A stretch of 64,000 bases of DNA from Pseudoduganella rivuli (lineage in GTDB: Bacteria > Pseudomonadota > Gammaproteobacteria > Burkholderiales > Burkholderiaceae_D). The stretch spans positions 1 to 64,000 of the forward strand of contig NZ_WKJJ01000023.1 in the NCBI RefSeq assembly GCF_009674485.1, in the 5' to 3' direction. Position 1 is the first letter of the stretch. Every line of letters begins with the position of its first letter. Under the pieces are notes generated by a model, which was given only the letters and a program-made list of their open reading frames with translations, did no database searches and was not told where the DNA came from. Of the stretch, positions 1-7,497 are shown piece by piece. The position numbers and the translations under genes are program-made.

Positions 1-119
1 AGCTCGAGGGCATCAACAACAAGATAAAGGTAATGAAACGGATGGCCTATGGCTATCGCGACTCGGAATTCTTCTTCCTGAAGATCAAAGCAGCGTTTCC
101 CGGCAATCCGTGAAGAACC
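1..119 (+). mobile_element. Right end of an ISL3-family insertion sequence
   Basis: The transposase tail is followed by the sequence TGAAGAACC at 111-119. Read inward from the tip this is GGTTCTTCA, matching the GG-starting, TTC-containing inverted repeats of ISL3 elements. The interrupted dehydrogenase gene resumes at 120, and the next eight bases (120-127, TTTTTATT) are AT-rich. An 8-bp AT-rich duplication is the norm for this family. The left end is outside the window, so the duplication cannot be confirmed. Confidence 0.7.
3..113 (+). CDS. ISL3-family transposase, C-terminal fragment (cut by window start)
   Basis: Only the last 36 codons are inside the window. They read LEGINNKIKVMKRMAYGYRD, then a stretch ending FPGNP and a TGA stop. 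The EGxNxxIKxxKRxxyGyrd motif closes the DDE domain of ISL3 (IS204/IS1001/IS1096/IS1165) transposases, which move their IS by cut and paste. The frame runs open to the window edge, so the rest of the element lies to the left. The stop codon lies within or next to the inverted repeat that ends the IS near position 119. Family assignment is firm; the exact IS cannot be named. Confidence 0.85.
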   Translation, partial: LEGINNKIKVMKRMAYGYRDSEFFFLKIKAAFPGNP

Positions 120-487
120 TTTTTATTGGCCAGCGGGCACGGCACGCCGGGCATCAGCCGCACGGGCCGCAAGTTCACGTACTGGTCGAACTCGCGGCGG
201 AACTTGATCAGCGAACCCCACAGTGAAATATGGTCCGGCACGGTATCGGGCCAGCCGACCGCGCCGAAATAGATCGCGTCAAAGCCCTTCAACTGGTCGA
301 ACCAGTCATCCGGCATCATCTTGCCGTGTTGCCGGTAGTAATCGCAGTGGGCCCAGTCGAATGCCGTGAACTCCAGTGCCAGGCCGAATTTGGCGGCGGC
401 CGCGCGCAGGACGCGCAAGCCTTCCGGCATCACTTCCTTGCCGATGCCGTCGCCGGCAATGACGGCGATGCGTTTTGAACTGGTCAT
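120..487 (-). pseudogene. dmlA: D-malate/tartrate dehydrogenase (decarboxylating), N-terminal part, interrupted by IS
   Basis: The reading frame gives about 122 residues of an NAD-dependent beta-decarboxylating dehydrogenase. It contains the IAVIAGDGIGKEV nucleotide-fold start, the FDAIYFGAVGWPDTVPDHIS segment and FRREFDQYVNLRPVRL, typical of DmlA/TtuC rather than LeuB. These enzymes oxidise D-malate, tartrate or isopropylmalate with Mg or Mn. After PLAN the protein stops matching its family: the codons from base 119 downward belong to the ISL3 end, adding about 21 unrelated residues. About two thirds of the enzyme, including metal and catalytic residues, is separated or lost. The start codon at 487 overlaps the upstream DUF2461 stop (ATGA), so the two genes were cotranscribed. 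Inactivation is inferred from the interruption. Confidence 0.85.
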
Positions 488-1179
488 GCCGCCTCCTCTT
501 CTTCATCGACGCGCGCCGCGCGCATCCACTGCACCAGCGGATAGGCGTCCTTCATGCCATTGGCAATCAATGGCAGCAGCAAATCCGGCTTGTTCAAGTC
601 GAGATCGATCTCGGTCCACACGAAAAAGCTTTTCAGCTTGATGTATTCAATGTGTTCGTGGTCCGCGTCGAAACCCTTGGGCGGGCGCTGCAGCTTGCCT
701 TCATTCTGGATGGTGCCGTAGCGCATCTTCAGGTGCTTATTCTTCAGCACCTTGCTGAATCCGGCCGCGTCTTCCACCATGGCGCGGCGCAGCGCCTTGA
801 TGCGGTGCGGTGGCGGCATGTATTCGCCGGCGCCGAACAGCAGGCGACCCTCGCCGTCGAGCTGGAAATAATAGGTGGGACCGCCGGCTTTCGACGGGCG
901 CCGCATGTCGTTGGGGGCGATGGCGGCCGAGAAGCGGGTCTTGTACGGGCTTTTGTCGTTGGCGAAGCGCACGTCGCGGTTGATGCGGAACATGGCTTTC
1001 TTGGGATTGCAAAACTTGACGGCCGGGTCGAACTTGCCCAGTTCGACGATCAGCTGGGTCACCAGTTGCAGGAACTCTTCGCGCAGGATGTCGTAGCGCG
1101 GCTTGTTCATGATGAACCAGGGACGGTTGTTGTTGTCGGCCAGCTCGGTGAGGTAATTTTTCAGGTCGCGCAGGTGCAT
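484..1179 (-). CDS. DUF2461 (TIGR02453) family protein
   Basis: This 231-residue protein matches the DUF2461 family throughout: it begins LRDLKNYLTELADNNNRPWF, then has MFRINRDVRFANDKSPYKT and GPTYYFQLDGEGRLLFGAGEYMP. Length is normal for the family. The family is widespread in bacteria and some eukaryotes but has no established biochemical role. The protein looks soluble: no signal peptide or membrane span. The C-terminus is acidic (DEEEEAA). Its stop overlaps the start of the interrupted malate/tartrate dehydrogenase gene by ATGA, which suggests one transcript but proves no functional link. Confidence 0.85.
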   Translation of the reverse strand: MHLRDLKNYLTELADNNNRPWFIMNKPRYDILREEFLQLVTQLIVELGKFDPAVKFCNPKKAMFRINRDVRFANDKSPYKTRFSAAIAPNDMRRPSKAGGPTYYFQLDGEGRLLFGAGEYMPPPHRIKALRRAMVEDAAGFSKVLKNKHLKMRYGTIQNEGKLQRPPKGFDADHEHIEYIKLKSFFVWTEIDLDLNKPDLLLPLIANGMKDAYPLVQWMRAARVDEEEEAA

Positions 1180-1252
1180 GAGGGTGTCGAAATATCGGGA
1201 TGGAGACGGGCCATTATGCCGTCGCCCCGTTCACTTCGCCATTACTTCGCTA

Positions 1253-2431
1253 TTACTTCGCCACCGGCCGTTTGCCCACGGTGACCGCCAGCTCGGTTTC
1301 CCGGCTCTTGCGCAGTACGCGCATGGTGGCCTTGCCGCCCGGCTGCAGGGCGGCGATCAGGTTCAGCATCTCGTTGGTGTCGTGCACGTCCTTGCCTTCC
1401 ACCGAGACCAGGATGTCGCCCGGCTTGATGCCGGCCTTGTCGGCGGGACCATTGCGCACCACGCCGGCGATGATGGCGCCACTGGTGCGCTGCAAGCCGA
1501 AGCTTTCCGCCAGTTCCGGCGTGATTTCCTGCGATTCCACGCCAATCCAGCCCCGCACCACGTGGCCGGAGGCAATGATGGCATCCATGACGGATTTTGC
1601 CGTCGACACGGGAATGGCAAAGCCAATGCCGACCGAACCGCCGGTTTGCGAATAAATCGCGGAATTAATGCCGAGTAAATTCCCGTTGGTATCAATCAGC
1701 GCGCCGCCGGAATTGCCGAAATTAATGGCGGCGTCGGTTTGGATGAAATTCTCGAAATTATTGATGCGCAGGTTATTCCGGCCCAGCGCGGAAATAATCC
1801 CCATGGTGACGGTCTGGCCGACGCCAAACGGATTGCCGATCGCCAGCACCACGTCGCCCACTTTCGCGGATTCCGCATGGCCCAGCACGATGACGGGCAG
1901 CTTGTCGAGTTCGATTTTAATCACGGCCAAGTCGGTTTCCGGGTCCGTCCCGACGACTTTGGCCGTACCTTTGCGGCCGTCCGGCAACACCACCTGGATA
2001 TCGTCGGCGGCGTCCACCACGTGGTTGTTGGTGAGGATATAGCCGGCCGGACTGACAATGACGCCCGAACCCAGGCTGGACTGGTCATCGTCGCCGTCGT
2101 CGCGTTCACCCGGTTCGCCACCCCGTTCGCCGCGCTCAAAGAAGCGGCGGAAAAACGGGTCGCGCGACAGTGGATGCTTGCGCCTTGGCGCCTTGGTGGT
2201 CAGGACGTTGACGACCGCCGGCATCGCGCGCGATGCCGCCAGGCGGTACGAGCCGGGCGAAGGGGGGCCGTTCGGCGCTTCCAGCAACGTGACAGGGCGG
2301 GCACTGCCCGTGCCAAGTTGCCGTACCGCAGCCGGCAGGCTGGCCGCGTCGGGCCGTACCGCGTTGTAGACGAAATACAGCGCCAGGACCACGGTCACCG
2401 TTTGCGCAAACAACAACCAGAGGCGTCGCAT
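1253..2431 (-). CDS. DegS/DegQ-like periplasmic trypsin-like serine protease with one PDZ domain
   Basis: A 392-residue S1C (HtrA) protease when started at MRRLWLLF, chosen because that ATG directly precedes the signal anchor and has GGGA about 8 bases upstream. One N-terminal transmembrane segment is followed by an acidic low-complexity linker, the protease domain and one C-terminal PDZ domain (about 290-385). The triad is visible: His in TNNHVVDA (about 137), Asp in ETDLAVIK (about 167), Ser in GNSGGALI (about 241). One PDZ and an anchor fit DegS/AlgW sensors of misfolded outer-membrane proteins better than two-PDZ DegP. The residue before GNSGG is Phe, where most relatives have Pro (INPGNSGG). 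No rseA-like partner is adjacent. Confidence 0.88.
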   Translation of the reverse strand: MRRLWLLFAQTVTVVLALYFVYNAVRPDAASLPAAVRQLGTGSARPVTLLEAPNGPPSPGSYRLAASRAMPAVVNVLTTKAPRRKHPLSRDPFFRRFFERGERGGEPGERDDGDDDQSSLGSGVIVSPAGYILTNNHVVDAADDIQVVLPDGRKGTAKVVGTDPETDLAVIKIELDKLPVIVLGHAESAKVGDVVLAIGNPFGVGQTVTMGIISALGRNNLRINNFENFIQTDAAINFGNSGGALIDTNGNLLGINSAIYSQTGGSVGIGFAIPVSTAKSVMDAIIASGHVVRGWIGVESQEITPELAESFGLQRTSGAIIAGVVRNGPADKAGIKPGDILVSVEGKDVHDTNEMLNLIAALQPGGKATMRVLRKSRETELAVTVGKRPVAK

Positions 2432-2490
2432 GATAGTCATCCCGATGATCATCCCCGGTGACGGGCCATCGGGAACACTTCCATTGTCGC

Positions 2491-2916
2491 TTACTTCTGC
2501 TTCAGCGCGTCGCGGATTTCACGCAGCAGCACGATATCTTCCGCGGTCGGCTGCGGCTCGGCCGGCGCGGCCGGCGGCTCGTCACGACGGGCTTTTTGCA
2601 GCAGGCGCACCATCTGGAAGATGATGAACGCCAATATGATGAAGTTTAGCAGGATGGTCAGGAAGTTACCGTACGCCAGCACCGCGCCCAGTTTTTTGGC
2701 TTCCGCCAGCGACAAGCTCGTCGCCTGGCCATTCAGGGGCAAGTAGTAATTGGCGAAATCCAGGCCCCCGATCAGTTTGCCGATGGGCGGCATGATGATG
2801 TCCTGCACCAGCGAATCGACGATCTTGCTGAATGCCGCACCGACGATCACACCGACCGCGAGATCGACCACATTGCCCTTCATGGCAAATTCTTTGAACT
2901 CCTGCATCATGCCCAT
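2491..2916 (-). CDS. mscL: Large-conductance mechanosensitive channel MscL
   Basis: A 141-residue inner-membrane channel of normal length. The N-terminal amphipathic helix (MQEFKEFAMKGNVVDLAVGV) runs into the glycine-rich pore helix GVIVGAAFSKIVDSLVQDI, which forms the gate. A periplasmic loop and a second membrane helix (NFLTILLNFIILAFIIF) follow, and the tail ends in a charged cytoplasmic helix. MscL opens under extreme membrane tension and releases solutes after osmotic downshock. There are several in-frame ATGs (MHMGMM). The second gives the best distance to the GGGAG ribosome site, so I chose it. The gene lies 60 bases upstream of the protease gene on the same strand. Confidence 0.95.
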   Translation of the reverse strand: MGMMQEFKEFAMKGNVVDLAVGVIVGAAFSKIVDSLVQDIIMPPIGKLIGGLDFANYYLPLNGQATSLSLAEAKKLGAVLAYGNFLTILLNFIILAFIIFQMVRLLQKARRDEPPAAPAEPQPTAEDIVLLREIRDALKQK

Positions 2917-3161
2917 ATGCATACTCCCGATTAATTGACCAGTCGATCATAGCTGCAATCTGTTGCTTTTCACAACACATTGCTGGGTGGATATCGCTAG
3001 GACAATTTAGCCATGGACGGCGTTGCACGATGTGGGGCAGAATTTACACAAATACTACGTTTTCCTTTAATTCAAAAAACTTTTGTCCTACAATTTAAGG
3101 TTGCTGCAAGCTCAGTAGTCGTATAACAACTATTTCGCAATTTGATGATTGGGGTTTGTGT

Positions 3162-3770
3162 ATGAGTATCGAAAAGCAGGTCGATCCCGGCCGACGCGGT
3201 TTGCTGGCTGCCACATGTGCAGCGGGCGGCGTAGTAGGTTTGTCTGCCACGGGCGCCTTGGTCAGTACCTTCCAGCCGTCCGAACGGGCGAAAGCAGCCG
3301 GCGCGCCGGTTGAAGTCGACATCAGCTCTCTGCAGCCGGGCGAGATGAAGACGGTGGAATGGCGTGGTAAGCCGGTGTGGATCCTGCGCCGCACGCCGGA
3401 AATGATCGCATCGCTGAAAAAAACCGACGGCCAGGTGGCCGATCCCCAATCGAAACGTAATCCTGACGAATTCACGCCAGAATACTGCCGCAACGAAGCG
3501 CGCGCGATTAAAGCGGAATACCTGGTCGCGATCGGCATCTGCACCCACCTGGGCTGCTCGCCATCGACCAAGTTCGTGCCGGGCCCGCAATCGTCGCTAC
3601 CGGATGACTGGGCTGGCGGCTTCCTGTGCCCTTGCCACGGTTCCACCTTCGACCTGGCCGGCCGCGTGTTCAAGAACAAGCCTGCGCCGGACAACCTGCC
3701 TGTGCCACGCCACATGTACCTGAGCGACACCAAGCTGATCATTGGTAAAGACCAGAAAGGCGAGGCATAA
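3162..3770 (+). CDS. petA: Ubiquinol-cytochrome c reductase, Rieske iron-sulfur subunit
   Basis: The 202-residue Rieske subunit of the cytochrome bc1 complex passes electrons from ubiquinol to cytochrome c1. The N-terminus has a twin-arginine motif (GRRGLLAATCAAGGVVGLS) that acts as uncleaved Tat anchor. The 2Fe-2S ligands lie in CTHLGC and CPCHGS, each supplying one Cys and one His, and the extra Cys pair forms the stabilising disulfide. ATG at 3162 is preferred to an in-frame TTG two codons earlier. It begins a petABC operon with petB starting 3 bases after its stop. The 245-base upstream region, AT-rich and shared divergently with mscL, should hold the promoter. Confidence 0.96.
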   Translation: MSIEKQVDPGRRGLLAATCAAGGVVGLSATGALVSTFQPSERAKAAGAPVEVDISSLQPGEMKTVEWRGKPVWILRRTPEMIASLKKTDGQVADPQSKRNPDEFTPEYCRNEARAIKAEYLVAIGICTHLGCSPSTKFVPGPQSSLPDDWAGGFLCPCHGSTFDLAGRVFKNKPAPDNLPVPRHMYLSDTKLIIGKDQKGEA

Positions 3771-3772
3771 CC

Positions 3773-5185
3773 ATGGGTGCATTTAAAGAAACCAAGTTTC
3801 CTGCCAATGCACCGGCCGCGCAAAAGGCCCTGGGCTGGGTCGACGACCGTTTTCCGCTGACCAAACTGTGGAACGACCAGTGGGGCAAGTACTACGCTCC
3901 CAAGAACTTCAACTTCTGGTACATCTTCGGCTCGCTGGCCATGCTGGTGCTGGTGCTGCAGATCGTTACCGGTATTTTCCTGACCATGCACTACAAGCCG
4001 GACGCCAACCTGGCCTTCGGTTCGGTTGAATACATCATGCGTGAAGTGCCGTGGGGCTGGCTGGTGCGCTACATGCACTCGACCGGCGCGTCCGCGTTCT
4101 TCATCATTGTCTACCTGCACATGACCCGCGGCCTGCTGTACGGTTCGTACCGCAAGCCACGCGAACTGATCTGGCTGTTCGGTTTCGCCATCTTCCTGTG
4201 CCTGATGGCCGAAGCGTTCTTCGGCTACCTGCTGCCATGGGGCCAGATGTCGTACTGGGGCGCGCAGGTGATCGTCAACCTGTTCGGCGCGATTCCACTG
4301 ATCGGCCCAGACCTGTCGCTGTGGATCCGCGGCGACTACGTGGTGTCCGACGCGACGCTGAACCGCTTCTTCGCGTTCCACGTGATCGCGATTCCGCTGG
4401 TCCTGCTGGGCCTGGTGGCGGCGCACTTGATCGCGCTGCACGAAGTGGGCTCGTCCAATCCGGACGGCATCGAAGTCAAGGAAAACCTGGGCCCGGACGG
4501 CCACCCGGTCGATTCGATCCCATCGCACCCGTACTACACCGTGCACGACCTGTTCGGCGTGTCGGTGTTCCTGCTGATCTTCTCGACGGTGGTGTTCTTC
4601 GCGCCGGAAATGGGCGGATATTTCCTGGAGTACAACAACTTCCTGCCAGGCGATTCGCTGAAGACCCCGCTGCATATTGCGCCAACCTGGTACTTCACGC
4701 CGTTCTACTCGGTGCTGCGCGCCACCACCGCCGACTTCATGTGGGTGCTGATGTTTGCCGTGGCCGCTTACGTGGCGTTCCTGTGGCTGAAGTCGCGCCT
4801 GTCCGGCATGGTCAAGACCGTCATCGCCGTGGTGGCGCTGGTGGCTATCGTCGGCATGCTGCCTTCCGTGCTGGATGCGAAATTCTGGGGCGTGGTGTTC
4901 TTCGGTTCGTCGGTCGTGATCCTGGCCTTCCTGCCATGGCTGGACCACTCCAAGGTGAAATCGATCCGCTACCGTCCGGACTGGCATAAATATGTATACA
5001 TGCTGTTCGGCATCGCGTTCATCGCGCTGGGCTACCTGGGTACCCAGCCGCCGAGCCCGATCGGCACCGTCGTGTCGCAAGTGTGCACGCTGTACTACTT
5101 TGCCTTCTTCCTGCTGATGCCATGGTGGAGCGAAATGGGCCAGTTCAAACAGGTCCCATCCCGCGTCACGTACCACGCGCATTGA
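3773..5185 (+). CDS. petB: Ubiquinol-cytochrome c reductase, cytochrome b subunit
   Basis: The 470-residue membrane core of complex III carries hemes bL and bH and the Qo and Qi quinone sites. Heme-binding histidines sit in the second and fourth helices (VRYMHSTGASAFFIIVYLH and FFAFHVIAIPLVLLGLVAAH). GYLLPWGQMSYWGAQV and the Qo-site PDWH-type region are recognisable; here the loop is written APTWYFTPFYSVLR. Length fits the fused proteobacterial form, with N-terminal b6-like and C-terminal helices in one chain. It starts 3 bases after petA and is followed by petC. The long antisense frame across it is a codon-bias shadow. Confidence 0.97.
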   Translation: MGAFKETKFPANAPAAQKALGWVDDRFPLTKLWNDQWGKYYAPKNFNFWYIFGSLAMLVLVLQIVTGIFLTMHYKPDANLAFGSVEYIMREVPWGWLVRYMHSTGASAFFIIVYLHMTRGLLYGSYRKPRELIWLFGFAIFLCLMAEAFFGYLLPWGQMSYWGAQVIVNLFGAIPLIGPDLSLWIRGDYVVSDATLNRFFAFHVIAIPLVLLGLVAAHLIALHEVGSSNPDGIEVKENLGPDGHPVDSIPSHPYYTVHDLFGVSVFLLIFSTVVFFAPEMGGYFLEYNNFLPGDSLKTPLHIAPTWYFTPFYSVLRATTADFMWVLMFAVAAYVAFLWLKSRLSGMVKTVIAVVALVAIVGMLPSVLDAKFWGVVFFGSSVVILAFLPWLDHSKVKSIRYRPDWHKYVYMLFGIAFIALGYLGTQPPSPIGTVVSQVCTLYYFAFFLLMPWWSEMGQFKQVPSRVTYHAH

Positions 5186-5215
5186 TAGCCGACCATCGCT
5201 GAAGAGGACATGTAC

Positions 5216-5983
5216 ATGAATTTTGCTAAAAAGTTAATTGCAATCCTGGCACTGGTCGTCCCCGGACTGGCGCTGGCCAACGAGGGCGGCCACCCGCTGG
5301 ACAAGGCGCCGGACCGCTCGACCAACATGGCTGCCCTGCAAAATGGCGCCAAGTTGTTTGTGAACTACTGCCTGAACTGCCATAATGCGTCTTCGATGCG
5401 TTATAACCGGTTGAAAGACCTGGGCCTGACGGAAGAGCAGATCAAGGGCAACCTGTTGTTTACTGCTGAAAAAGTGGGCGAAATGATGACGACGGCAATG
5501 CCGGCCAAGGATGCCAAGGCCTGGTTCGGCGCCGTTCCACCGGATTTGTCCGTGATTTCGCGCGCCAAAGCTTCGTCCGCAGGCACGGGTGGCGACTACC
5601 TGTATACTTATCTGCGTACTTTCTACAAGGATGACAACCGGCCGACCGGCTGGAACAACCTGGTACTGCAAAACGCGGCAATGCCGCACGTCCTGTGGGA
5701 ATTGCAGGGCGTACAAAGCGCCAAATTTGCAGAGGAAGCGGATCCACACGATCCAGGCAAGAAAGTGCACAAATTCGTTGGTTTTGAGCAGGTGAAAGCT
5801 GGCTCGATGAGCAAGCTGGAGTTCGACACGGCCGTGGCGGACCTGGTGGGCTACATGGAGTGGATGGCTGAACCTGCCCAGCAAACCCGCAAACGCCTGG
5901 GCGTTTGGGTGTTGCTGTTCCTGTCCTGCTTTGTGCTCCTGGCGTGGCGCCTGAACGCATCGTACTGGAAGGAAGTTAAATAA
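5216..5983 (+). CDS. petC: Ubiquinol-cytochrome c reductase, cytochrome c1
   Basis: A 255-residue c-type cytochrome with a cleavable signal (LIAILALVVPGLALA), the heme-attachment motif CLNCH, a distal Met region (MTTAMPAKDAK and VLQNAAMPHVLW) and one C-terminal membrane anchor (VWVLLFLSCFVLLAW). It accepts electrons from the Rieske protein and hands them to soluble or membrane cytochromes c. The second ATG (5216) is chosen because the GAAGAGGA ribosome site sits about 7 bases from it and only 1 from the first. It is last in petABC. A GC hairpin at 5993-6011 follows. Confidence 0.95.
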   Translation: MNFAKKLIAILALVVPGLALANEGGHPLDKAPDRSTNMAALQNGAKLFVNYCLNCHNASSMRYNRLKDLGLTEEQIKGNLLFTAEKVGEMMTTAMPAKDAKAWFGAVPPDLSVISRAKASSAGTGGDYLYTYLRTFYKDDNRPTGWNNLVLQNAAMPHVLWELQGVQSAKFAEEADPHDPGKKVHKFVGFEQVKAGSMSKLEFDTAVADLVGYMEWMAEPAQQTRKRLGVWVLLFLSCFVLLAWRLNASYWKEVK

Positions 5984-5992
5984 GAGTATGGC

Positions 5993-6011
5993 GGCCCGGC
6001 TCGTTCGGGCC
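5993..6011 (+). terminator. Possible terminator or attenuating hairpin after petC
   Basis: A 6-bp stem GGCCCG/CGGGCC with a 7-base loop lies 10 bases after the petC stop. It is followed by a weak T-rich stretch (TTCATTATGTTTT) rather than a true T-run. It may only dampen readthrough into sspA. Confidence 0.4.
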
Positions 6012-6107
6012 TTCATTATGTTTTGCGCCGCCCGCGAGGCGGGCGCGCTCCTTGGGGTGAGCCGCTTTTGCGGCTACATCCCATTTTGTTTCTAAGGAAC
6101 TACAAAA

Positions 6108-6719
6108 ATGATGGTTCTCTACTCGGGTACGACCTGCCCCTTCTCGCAACGCTGCCGCCTGGTCCTGTTTGAAAAAGGCATGGATTTCGAAGTGCGCGAT
6201 GTGGACTTGTTCAACAAGCCGGAAGACATCTCGACCATGAACCCGTATGGCCAGGTGCCGATCCTGGTCGAGCGCGAACTGATCCTGTACGAATCGAACA
6301 TCATCAATGAGTACATCGATGAGCGCTTCCCGCACCCGCAACTGATGCCGGCCGACCCGCTGATGCGCGCCCGTGCCCGCCTGATGCTGTTCAACTTCGA
6401 AAAAGAACTGTTCGTGCACGTGCACACGCTGGAATCCGAGCGTGCCAAGGCCAACGACAAGAGCCACGACAAGGCACGCGCGGAAATCCGCGACCGTCTG
6501 ACCACCTTGGCGCCGCTGTTCCTGAAGAACAAGTACATGCTGGGCGACGAATTCTCGATGCTGGACGTGGCCGTGGCTCCGCTGCTGTGGCGCCTGGATC
6601 ACTACGGTATCGAACTGTCGAAAACCGCTGCGCCGCTGATGAAATACGCCGAGCGTATCTTCTCGCGTCCAGCCTACATCGAAGCGCTGACCCCGTCTGA
6701 AAAGGTCATGCGCCGTTAA
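6108..6719 (+). CDS. sspA: Stringent starvation protein A, glutathione S-transferase fold
   Basis: A 203-residue protein with an N-terminal thioredoxin-like GST domain (MMVLYSGTTCPFSQRCRLVL) and an all-helical C-terminal domain. SspA binds RNA polymerase and supports survival under starvation and acid stress; in E. coli it lacks GST activity. NPYGQVPILVERELILYESNIINEYIDE is the typical substrate-side loop. Here the first domain has CPFSQ, close to the CPFxx form of betaproteobacterial SspA. It follows petABC by about 125 bases and precedes sspB by 4 bases. The petABC-sspAB order is common in betaproteobacteria. Confidence 0.95.
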   Translation: MMVLYSGTTCPFSQRCRLVLFEKGMDFEVRDVDLFNKPEDISTMNPYGQVPILVERELILYESNIINEYIDERFPHPQLMPADPLMRARARLMLFNFEKELFVHVHTLESERAKANDKSHDKARAEIRDRLTTLAPLFLKNKYMLGDEFSMLDVAVAPLLWRLDHYGIELSKTAAPLMKYAERIFSRPAYIEALTPSEKVMRR

Positions 6720-6723
6720 TACC

Positions 6724-7218
6724 ATGGCAGATATCTCCACCAAGCCCTACATGCTGCGCGCCATCTACGAGTGGTGCACCGACAGCGGCTATACGCCTTA
6801 CCTGGCCGTCAAAGTCGATGCCGCCACCACGGTACCGATGGAATACGTGAAGAAGGGCGAAATTGTGCTCAACATCAGCTTTGGCGCCACTTCGGGGCTG
6901 AAGATGGACAATGACAGCATCCGCTTCCACGCCCGCTTCGGCGGCGTGTCGCGCGAAATTTTCGTGCCGGTGAATAACGTCATGGCCATCTATGCCAACG
7001 AAAACGGCCAGGGCATGGCGTTCGAGCCGCAACTGGGCCAGTACGAACCGCCAGCCGCCCCGGCGCCAGCCCCATCGGCGCCAACGCTGGCCCCCGTGCC
7101 AAGCCCGGCGCCGTCAGCCGAGTCCCGTCCCGCCGACACCAACGGCACGGACGCCCCGGACGACGGAGGCGAACCGCCGAAAAAGGGCGGCCGTCCTACC
7201 CTGACGCGTATCAAATAG
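6724..7218 (+). CDS. sspB: ClpXP protease specificity-enhancing factor SspB
   Basis: A 164-residue adaptor that binds ssrA-tagged proteins and delivers them to ClpXP. The N-terminal 110 residues form the Sm-like substrate-binding domain (YMLRAIYEWCTDSGYTPYLAVKVD, then GEIVLNISFGATSGLKMDND, and FARFGG-like FHARFGGVSREIFVPV). A proline- and alanine-rich linker of about 40 residues follows. The final KKGGRPTLTRIK matches the ClpX-binding tail (RGGRPxLRVVK-like) that docks on the ClpX zinc domain. It starts 4 bases after sspA and ends 26 bases before the tRNA. Confidence 0.95.
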   Translation: MADISTKPYMLRAIYEWCTDSGYTPYLAVKVDAATTVPMEYVKKGEIVLNISFGATSGLKMDNDSIRFHARFGGVSREIFVPVNNVMAIYANENGQGMAFEPQLGQYEPPAAPAPAPSAPTLAPVPSPAPSAESRPADTNGTDAPDDGGEPPKKGGRPTLTRIK

Positions 7219-7232
7219 CGTATAATCCGCGC
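7201..7232 (+). promoter_or_regulatory. Probable promoter of the tRNA-Thr gene
   Basis: A perfect TATAAT hexamer at 7221-7226 lies 18 bases upstream of the mature tRNA 5' end, overlapping the 3' end of sspB and its downstream gap. A GC-rich discriminator (CCGCGC) follows, as usual for stringently controlled tRNA genes. No convincing -35 is seen at 17 bases; CTGACG at 7201 is spaced too closely. Confidence 0.55.
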
Positions 7233-7244
7233 TGAAAAGTTTAC

Positions 7245-7320
<76 letters not shown>

Positions 7321-7353
7321 AGTTACTGATGCAAGTTGTATCAGGCAGTATCG

Positions 7354-7389
7354 AAAACCCGCCTCTCTCATAGGGAGCGCGGGTTTTTT
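7354..7389 (+). terminator. Intrinsic terminator after tRNA-Thr
   Basis: The stem AAACCCGC/GCGGGTTT encloses a CTCTCTCATAGGGAGC loop that can pair further, and a six-T run follows. It ends the sspB-tRNA transcript and separates it from the integrase gene. Confidence 0.75.
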
Positions 7390-7497
7390 GTTGTCCCGGG
7401 TAGGCTTACGATGTAGCGCGCAAGCGCACGGAAATACCGGCATTTCTGACGGTATACGCCGTCAGCGCAAAAGTGAGATGCCGTCAGGGAGGCAGCC

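Noticed and set aside
3095..5182. 695-codon open frame antisense to petA-petB
   Set aside because: It covers highly conserved bc1 genes on the other strand and encodes a low-complexity His/Arg/Gln-rich product typical of GC-rich shadow frames.
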